Shown: positions 53,101 to 59,956 of the stretch, piece by piece
Layout: each line of letters begins with the position of its first letter
How positions within the stretch are numbered: the stretch's first letter is position 1
Origin: Protostelium mycophagum
Lineage: Eukaryota; Evosea; Variosea; Protosteliida; Protosteliaceae
Direction: 5' to 3'
DNA length: 59,956 nucleotides
NCBI GenBank assembly: GCA_002081555.1
Contig: KV920991.1
Location: forward strand, 1 to 59,956
Notes under the pieces: model-generated
Seen by the model: only the letters and a program-made list of their open reading frames with translations
Database searches by the model: none
What the model was told of the DNA's origin: nothing
Program-made: the position numbers and the translations under genes

Positions 53101-54283
53101 CAAGTCCTAGAAATCCTCAATTAAAATTTATTTTAATGTTTTATTTTCAATATATCATTTTTGGTTCTACCGAGTTTTTTTCAAGAGTATATTTTGATTG
53201 TTGGTTTGTCTGGAAAAATGTATGAAATATCTATATCGATGGTATAATGTACCTGAGCTCTTGTCGCCTGTATCCTTGTATACTCTGGTTGTCCATATAT
53301 TTTTTTTTAATGGGTGGTGTATCTTAAAACAACATCCTTTTTTCGGTTATTATTACATCTACAACGGTGTAAATCCGTCCCACCTTCCTTTTTGGTGGGT
53401 CTGTGGGACACCTCCACGCCTTGGAGCATGATCACCCCTTGAAAATCTTTGTTCTACAACGCGTGAGTTTCATTCCGATGAGAATTATACAGACCTGGCC
53501 CCGGTAGTAAAATAATTTCCCGCGCCTGAGGGCGAACCACCTATGTATGACGTCATCAAACAGCACATGTTACATAACACAATAACTTGATTACTTCGAT
53601 TTTTATGTCCGAAATACCACAGAGGTGGATGTACATGAAAATTGTGTTGCAAACTAAAAATAGACGTATTTACGGGAAAATGTGTCCAAATCTTTGTACA
53701 TTATTTCAACACAAGTGTTGATCACTTCTAATCGTCTTTCTGTATCATGACGAGATACAATTGAATGTAAGGATGATTACCTCAAATGCCAGTTCTTGAG
53801 AGTACCTCTCATTTTCATCCAACCAACTTGTGTGTCCTCTGCACCCTTCTCCAATGTCTTTCTTAAATTCCTGTCTTCTCTCTTCGATTGCTTCATTTTC
53901 TTTTTCTTGGCCGAATCTCTCAGCTATGGTGGTGTCAGAGTGATAATCTCAGGTCATCAAAAATGATAAATGCCCGACTTGCCTCCCTACTGATTTCATC
54001 GTCTGATTCTTCAAGTGTACGTCTATTATCTGACCGGCTCAAAACACGCTGTATCTGAGCTGGACGTTCATCTTCAGTGATGTTGGCCTCTAAAGACGAA
54101 GAGATGGTGGGTGATTCTGTGCCCTCCTGCTCTTCTGGATGTCTTGGCACTTCCATACTAGCGGTCACTGAACAAAATGAGAACGTTTGGAGATCTTTTG
54201 TATCATTCATCGCTCACTGGTGTCTCTTATTGAGAAGGACATAGATGTTGAATGTGGTTGGCTGAGGGCCGGTGCTGTCATCT
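50156..54283 (-). CDS. PH-domain oxysterol-binding-related protein with C-terminal anchor
   Basis: ORP5/8-like lipid transfer protein. The start ATG 54283 gives [20 protein letters not shown]; a Glu/Ser-rich part follows (about 54170-53990). Then a PH domain: [17 protein letters not shown] (53555-53505), [20 protein letters not shown] (53440-53400) and [20 protein letters not shown] (53045-53000). The ORD has [20 protein letters not shown] then [16 protein letters not shown] (52115-51995), [21 protein letters not shown] with an intron between EQ and VSHHPP (51968-51840), and [20 protein letters not shown] later. The tail is Gln-rich and ends in a single hydrophobic helix, [16 protein letters not shown], at TAA 50156-50158, so the protein is probably tail-anchored in the ER, as in ORP5/8. 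Many introns end CGTTGTAG. Confidence 0.85.
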
Positions 54284-54856
54284 CCTAACAAATAGGGTGT
54301 GAAACAATTTGATTTTCTCTTCGATAATGCAGAATGTACGATGTGATGGCCTCCTCTTTGTGGTGCCCGAAGGGTACCGTCTCATTCCAATAAAAATTAA
54401 ATTAAATCCGGAACTCGGAATTTCCGAACTCCGTCAAACACGGACCAAACCAAAAAAAATCTTTTGATCAAATCCACTGCTATTGCCAAATTCTTTCAGT
54501 TGGTCAGACTTCTCTCAGTTCACGGCAATGATCATGTTGGTTCTCTATCTTTGAACCGGGAATATTGTGCGGCTTGGTCGAATTTGGACACTGTCAGAAA
54601 TCCGGGTATGTACAAATTCGTGGTTCGCGGGAAGGGGTCCGCCATTCGGCAAGAATCTGTAGAATCGCGTTAAGCTAACGTGAGTTCTTACCGTAATTCC
54701 TTTTTTTCCAACGTGATCTGCCCAATTAGCGGACCCCTTCCGGGCGATTGCAATGAGCATTGACATTATGAGATGAGACAATGAATCGGCGTGGTGGGCC
54801 CGTGATCCGGGAGTAATTCTAACCTCCCGGTAAATTGGACATGTTTCAAAACAACT
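54284..54856. other. Intergenic region with inverted GGAA/TTCC words
   Basis: Between the ORP start and the hydrolase stop. It contains CCGGAACTCGGAATTTCCGAACTCCG (54411-54436), a hairpin-like set of GGAA/TTCC words similar to the one at about 15976-16038. An open frame at 54464-54673 has no recognised features. Confidence 0.45.
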
Positions 54857-56197
54857 TTATAGCTTTGGTTTTATTGTGAGCTGTAAAGTCTCATCCGTCC
54901 AATGTACGAGTTCTTCTACCATCTCAGGTGGGACTGCGTGTCCCACCCCTGCCACTACTTTCACTGTACAATCGCAAGATTCAGACAACTGCGACTGTCA
55001 GTAGTGGAGAATGAAACCTCCGAGTGATTTCACCTTTTCGATAAAGTCTCTGCTGCAAGACCAAGGCACGAGCTGATCCAACTCTCCGCTGAGCACACAG
55101 ATGCGTTTTCCCTGATCTTTTTAATATTTTAATATCTTAATCATCCTAGATCTACAAAAATTGACCTTGAAATTCTCCAGATGTTTCGTGGCGTCGAGTT
55201 TTGTGGAAATCTCTAACAGTGATTTTGGGAAGTGTGGGGGGCCATTTTGGATTTTTGACCGTTGTAGACGGTCACTCATCAAAAGAGGAAATGAAGGGGC
55301 TCCGATGAGGGCCGCACCGGCGGTCACTCGCGGATCTGCGAATATCAACCTTGCTACGAATCTCGCAGAAGCTCTACGCATCTGCGATTACAACCTGAGG
55401 CGAGAACCATCCATGTGGAGTGTCCACCAAGACTAACACCTGACACCATCCATTGACAGATCGATCTGTCATCATTGGGAAAGAGGTATGACGGTAACAT
55501 GTCGATGACGTAAGAGACGTCAGTGGCCGTTCCATACCTGTTAAATTTAGAAACATTAGTGAAGATAATATTAGGTCACGTGATTAAGAATCCTAATGAA
55601 TGCTATGAGAAAGATAATCATCTTTCTATTTTTTGTACAAAAGAATTTTCTATTGCGACGGTCCAATAAAACTAAGATGATTTGTTAAATAAATTGAATC
55701 TCATCAAAGACGGGCATAAATAGTTCAAAAGTCTTGCAATAAAATCTTAAGGCCGAAATTTTAATTGATTGGGCAAGGTTTCGTGTGACCTGAAAAAATA
55801 AAATTGCATGAAAATGAGCTCACTGCATGGCAAAGAGATCCACCGCATGCTTTTCATTCCCCTGTTCCCAACCTTTATTTGCAAGCTCATCAAATAATCT
55901 CGAGCCGTGATTGCGATGATCCAGACAGGCCACCAACAAGAAGTTTCTGTTGTCTGATTTTGCATTCAAACTTATCAATCGCCGTGCAATTTTGTCCACC
56001 TTCTTTATGCTTCCTGAGAATGATTCTTTAGATTACTATCCCACAAAATACAACACACCCATTCTTCCATGGAGTAAGAACATTACCGCGGTTGGGGTGG
56101 TTTTAGGTCTGGTAAGAAGATCCTTCAGCCCATAGAGATGAACTTGTATGCCACCCACTAAAATGACACTTGGATCATCGTTTGTCGTTGTGCTCAT
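54857..56197 (-). CDS. Alpha/beta hydrolase
   Basis: The minus-strand start ATG 56197 gives MSTTTNDDPSVILVGGIQVH. Strand/turn motifs follow in family order: TAVMFLLHGRMG (oxyanion-type HG, about 56095-56060), FLLVACLDHRNHGSRLFDEL (55950-55890), VIDMLPSYL (about 55515-55485), and the nucleophile elbow GVSLGGHSTWMVLAS (55440-55395). An intron of 62 bp follows, then DPRVTAGAALIGAPSFPLLM. Late motifs are RICVLSGELDQLVPWSC (acid Asp, about 55095-55045) and, after a 45-bp intron, VAGVGHAVPPEM (catalytic His), ending TLQLTIKPKL at TAA 54857-54859. Ser, Asp and His are all present. The sequence near the elbow resembles poorly characterised fungal/protist serine hydrolases; the substrate is unknown. 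Confidence 0.82.
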
Positions 56198-56729
56198 GCT
56201 GGGAACTTCATTTTGTCGGTGATACTGAACTGGTTGTAGTGTGGGATTCGAAAAATTGGAATTTTTATTTTGGCGCCAAACGTTTTTTGAATTTTGTCAC
56301 TCTCTGAATATCTGCAATTCAATCACTACGGGAAAAGAACAGAACAAAGAACACGAAGTGCTTCAAGAATCTTCTCGCAAATGCATAGACAAGATTTTAT
56401 CTGATCTTGAGTTGTACAGCTACATTTCGATGAGTATTCTTGAGATTTGGTAAAAATTCACATGTTGTTCTGGCCTTGTTCTGCTTTTGCTCCTCTATTT
56501 TTTGCGCAGGCCCTAAAATTTTGGACTGTGGGTGGGGACGATCACTGGTATATTTGCAATATAAGTAGTTCGACAGAATAAACAGACTGCAATATATCAC
56601 GTGATATCAGCAGGCACTTGCTCTTTGGTGTTTTTCGAGAAATTTTCTGAAAGTGGGAAAGAGAAAATTCCTCGTTGTAGACAGCGAGGAGAAAACCCAC
56701 CCGAATCATAATCACATTTACAAGGAAAC
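56198..56729. promoter_or_regulatory. Divergent promoter region of hydrolase and cytochrome c
   Basis: About 530 bp. A CGTTGTAGACAGCG word lies at about 56664, some 65 bp before the cytochrome c ATG. Short open frames here (for example 56241-56453) show no family signal. Confidence 0.4.
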
Positions 56730-57174
56730 ATGTCTGTTGAAGGAGGAGAGAAGATTTTCAAGGCTAGATGCGCTCAGTGCCACACCATCTCTAAGGTATG
56801 AGAACATCTTGATCAACGACATCTGATTTCTCAGGGTGCCCCCCACAAGCAGGGACCCAACCTCTACGGTCTCTTTGGACGTACCGCCGGAACTGTCCCC
56901 GACTACTCCTACACTGCCGCCAACAAGAACTCCGGTAAGTCGATTTATTTGTGATCCCACCATTCTGACTAAATTAAGGTATCGTCTGGGAGCAGAAGAC
57001 CCTCCACGACTACCTCGAGGTAAGATCTTGTCATTCTTTTGCATCATCACTGATCCCTTCCCCCAGAACCCCAAGAAGTACATTCCCGGTACCAAGATGG
57101 CTTTCCCCGGACTTAAGAAGCCCAACGAGAGAGACGACATCGTCGCTTACCTCAACCAGGCCTCTTCCGCCTAA
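56730..57174 (+). CDS. CYC: Cytochrome c
   Basis: Four exons: 56730-56795, 56835-56934, 56979-57019 and 57067-57174; about 104 residues. The mature protein is [20 protein letters not shown] with the CxxCH haem site (C-A-Q-C-H), then [31 protein letters not shown], the [20 protein letters not shown] segment and KMAF with the axial Met, ending AYLNQASSA. No targeting peptide, as is normal for cytochrome c, which enters the intermembrane space without one. It carries electrons from complex III to complex IV. Confidence 0.97.
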
Positions 57175-57524
57175 GATGGCATTTTTCGAGATGATCCCGT
57201 TTTCATTTTGTATACCAAGCGGCACTCATGACGCTCGCCGAAATAGACGTTTCGGGGTCAACGCCTCTTTTTATGACTGTCTTTCGTGTTCATTTCATGC
57301 TTGTACTTGATGTTTTCCGGATGACACTAGAATGGACGTTTTTTGGCTTCACTTTCGCCCAAACAACGCTTCTTTCTGTCCTCTTTATTGAACAAGGCTT
57401 ATCTCATGGAAGCTTAATCAGTTCAGAAGAATTCCGCAACGTTTCCAAGACATGCAGAAAATAGCTCGGTGTAGAACCAAATATTTTTTCTGCGTTTCCA
57501 GAAGTTCTGAACAAATCCATCAAC
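57175..57524. other. Intergenic region between cytochrome c and the short ORP
   Basis: About 350 bp, head-to-tail. An open frame (57228-57464) gives a hydrophobic product without family signal. Probably 3'UTR and promoter. Confidence 0.4.
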
Positions 57525-59178
57525 ATGAGCAGTGAAGACGTAACGTGAGTGTAAAACATGAGATAAATGTGAATTTGTTAAGAGACGAACACCATAAAAA
57601 TGAGACGTATCTGAACATCGCAGGAACAAATTAAGCAAGGCTTCTTTAGATGACGATGCAACCCAAGACGCTGCCGAGGCAGCTGCTCTTGCTGAGCCAG
57701 AGCCCAACCCAGCTGATCTTAACAGAGATAACCGTGAGGGACTTTTGAAGGTAATATAACTCGAGGATACAGAAGAGGAATTTTCTCATCCGCGTAGATC
57801 CTCACTAAAGTGATTGGTGCTGATGTCACCGCCATCACCATTCCCGTCTCTGTCTGCGAGCCCACTTCCTTTCTCATGCGTTTAGCTGAGGCCATTCAGT
57901 ACCACGACCTCTTAGACAAGGTTCGTCGTTTGTCTTTTTTTTCCCCTTATCAACATAGGCCGCCGATGCCGAAGACCCCGCTGAGAGATTGGCCTGGGTG
58001 ACCGTTTTTGCGTTGTCCATTTATGTCTCTAATGAGAGAGCCGCTAAGCCATTTAATCCCGTACTCGGAGAGACATACGAGTTCTCTCAACCCGAAAAGA
58101 AATACAGTTTCTTCGCCGAGCAGGTACATACCACTGTTAATTCATCCATTTTTACATAATTGCCAGGTGAGCCATCATCCCCCCATTGGTGCTTGCATTG
58201 CCGAGAACGAGCACTGGAAGTTCTGGCAGAACCAGTCTTTGAAGACCAAATTCACCGGTAACGCTTTAGACTGCCAAGGACTCGGTGTTTCACACGTCCA
58301 GTTTAAGAAGAGCGGTGATGTCTATTCCTGGGAGCCCGTGAAGTGAGGATCACTCTCCCCATCCATTTTTATTTCTGAACATGATACAGGACCATCGTCC
58401 ACAATCTCATTATCGGAAAATTGTGGGTCGACAACTTTGGAGATCTCGTTGTTCACAGTAAAACTCACAAGACCAAGGCCACAGTCAACCTTAAGCAGTG
58501 CGGTTGGTTTTCCAAGGTGAATTTAACACTCCATCTGCTCTTCTAACCGCACAAAGGGCTGGCGCGAGCTCGAGGGTGATGTTTTAGACACCAAAGGAAA
58601 AGCCGTCCTCCACATCTCAGGAAAATGGACAGAGGCTATTTTTGTCAAGCCCCTCGACGGAAAGAAATACAAGCACCTTCCCAAAAACCCCGAAGACCCC
58701 GTCTGGACCCCCACCAACAAGCCCCTGCCCCTCTCTGAAGTAAACCATTTTCAAAAACAAAATTGACCCTGAAAAGGTCCCCTCTAAATATGCCACTGAC
58801 TTTACGAATTACACGCTGCAATTGATCAAGCTGGACGAAAAGCAGAAGTCCGAGCTCCCCCCCACTGATGCCCGACTACGGACTGACAGGTTCGCGCCAA
58901 AACTGAGATTTGAATTTTCGCTGAGAATTGTAGAATCGCCCTGGAGAAGGGTGACACCTCCACTGCCGGAGCCCAGAAGCACGCCATCGAGGAAAGACAG
59001 CGTGCTGCCCGCAGAGAAAGAGAAGCGAAGGGAATCACTTACGTTCCCAAATACTTCAAGGTGAGCCCGTCACGACCGTTTTGGCGGGAAAATAACAAGT
59101 ACAGAAAACGACCAGTGAGGACGGAAAGGAAATGTGGGAGTACATGGGAGGATACTGGGAGTCTCGCGGTCAGAAATA
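57525..59178 (+). CDS. Short oxysterol-binding-related protein (Kes1/Osh4-like)
   Basis: Spliced gene from ATG 57525 (first exon only 20 nt, MSSEDVT) to TAA 59176-59178. Exons give [20 protein letters not shown], then the [85 protein letters not shown] (intron between EQ and V), [20 protein letters not shown], and [10 protein letters not shown]. The C-terminal helix region [20 protein letters not shown] is followed by [20 protein letters not shown]. No PH domain and no membrane segment, so it is of the short ORD-only type that moves sterol or PI4P between membranes. All signature residues ([17 protein letters not shown]) are intact. Confidence 0.93.
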
Positions 59179-59397
59179 AGAGGAGAATACACCTTTATAC
59201 ATACTTATTGATGTAATTTACTGCTCTGTTGCCTCAGAAAGCCTTGTGAAGAACGAAAAATCTGTGCAAGACTTGATCTTTGTATTTTGGAGATTTGGGT
59301 GGCAGCTTTTCTTGAGTGTTATTGGGCTGACCTCGAGTCAAATATTCGCCAACACAAAGACCAAAACGTATGAAAATAATATATTAGAGGGACGGCA

Positions 59398-59956
59398 AAA
59401 TGAAAATTCGAACAAGAAAAATAAAGTGTTACGGATTGTAATTTATTTTATCTTTTTTATATGAGTCATCATCCTCAAGATCCACATGGTACTGGTTGAC
59501 AAACATGGGGGATTGGTTAACGCAGATCTCCGTTATGATCTGCAGTAAGAAGCGCTTCTCAAAATTACCACAAACCTCCTGGCGTAAAATGAAATTGCTC
59601 TTCAGATGGCCGAAAACGTGCACCACAGTCAAACAAATTTCTGCCTTTGTCTGCTTGTTTTTGTAATCTGCTTTGGTTCCAATCATGCAAAGAATGTTCC
59701 TTCTCATTAGGGCAAGACATTGACCAACTCCCTGGCAGCCTTTGTTGCAAGAATTAGTTTGTTCTTGTCAAGCTTAGATCTGAGCAATCCACACCTGACC
59801 ACCCTTGCTTTGTGAAGTTTTCCCTCAGAGGGCCTGTTCAACCAGATCATCTTGCCAAGAAAAGTGACAGCAACCTCAAATTTCTGACAGTGCATCTTGT
59901 GTTTCCTGCTGTAATAGAAGTGCTGGACTTTATAGTCTGTTGGTCTTTAGACAGGA
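59398..59956 (-). mobile_element. DDE transposon remnant, copy 2, running off the window
   Basis: Aligns with 40628-40847 and continues beyond it. The minus strand reads FLGKMIWLNRPSEGKLHKAR, then VVRCGLLRSKLDKNKLILAT; after this a 1-base loss relative to copy 1 turns the LGDKGYQG motif into ATKAAREL and then a stop. A frame that resumes (MRRNILCMIGTKADYKNKQT) carries on to about 59429. Both copies share AGAAAAATAAAGTGTTACGG near their ends. A dead copy of a DDE_Tnp_4/Harbinger-like element is the best fit; terminal inverted repeats were not found in view. Confidence 0.65.

Noticed and set aside
54464-54673. 70-codon frame between ORP and hydrolase
   Set aside because: No family signal, and it lies in a region rich in inverted words typical of spacers here.

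Overview
This window is nuclear DNA from a microbial eukaryote. Genes are packed closely on both strands and are broken by many short introns (about 40-80 bp, GT...AG). The families are all eukaryotic: Integrator subunit 8, Elongator Elp3, CTDNEP1-type phosphatase, cytochrome c, two oxysterol-binding-related proteins, JmjC and bL35m. A plant-type TIFY-binding-like module joined to JmjC, short introns and the giant DUF3638 protein would suit a free-living heterotrophic protist such as an amoebozoan, but the sequence alone does not fix the lineage. One 100-base N gap (40848-40947) shows this is a scaffold.

Layout: 1-830, decayed 3' end of a non-LTR retrotransposon. 848-1778, CTDNEP1/Nem1-like phosphatase. 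1960-2980, minisatellite and longer tandem repeats. 4300-5376, charged unknown protein. 5816-9438 (-), SelO pseudokinase with a Cys in place of Sec. 9665-12617, ELP3. 12711-16311, membrane-anchored GT2-GT4 double glycosyltransferase. 16583-17691, helicase-associated-domain protein without a helicase. 18115-28516, one 10-kb gene for a giant DUF6606/DUF3638/DUF3645 ATPase-like protein. 28.9-29.9 kb, small unknown genes. 29937-32976 (-), Integrator subunit 8. 33187-34204, unknown. 34356-35366 (-), glutathione S-transferase. 35454-38430 (-), JmjC protein with TIFY-binding-like, zinc finger and ZZ modules. 38691-40560 (-), two coiled-coil or charged proteins. 40.6-41.1 kb, DDE transposon fragment at the assembly gap. 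41611-42117, mitochondrial bL35. 42.5-46.1 kb (-), three unknown proteins. 46510-48056, probably myristoylated EF-hand protein. 48530-49982 (-), Cys-rich multi-pass membrane protein. 50156-54283 (-), PH+ORD+TM ORP. 54857-56197 (-), alpha/beta hydrolase. 56730-57174, cytochrome c. 57525-59178, short Kes1/Osh4-like ORP. 59.4 kb to the end, second copy of the DDE transposon.

The genes form no operon or single pathway; the content is mostly housekeeping (tRNA modification, snRNA/mRNA processing, lipid transfer, mitochondrial function). The most unusual signal is in the non-coding part: the word CGTTGTAG (reverse complement CTACAACG) lies exactly at the 3' end of at least ten introns, often as one arm of an inverted repeat or in the 14-bp palindrome CTACAACGTTGTAG. 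A second palindromic word, of the type CGGTA...TACCG, is scattered through introns and intergenic DNA. Exon limits were derived by hand from splice signals and family similarity; starts and ends marked uncertain should be read that way.
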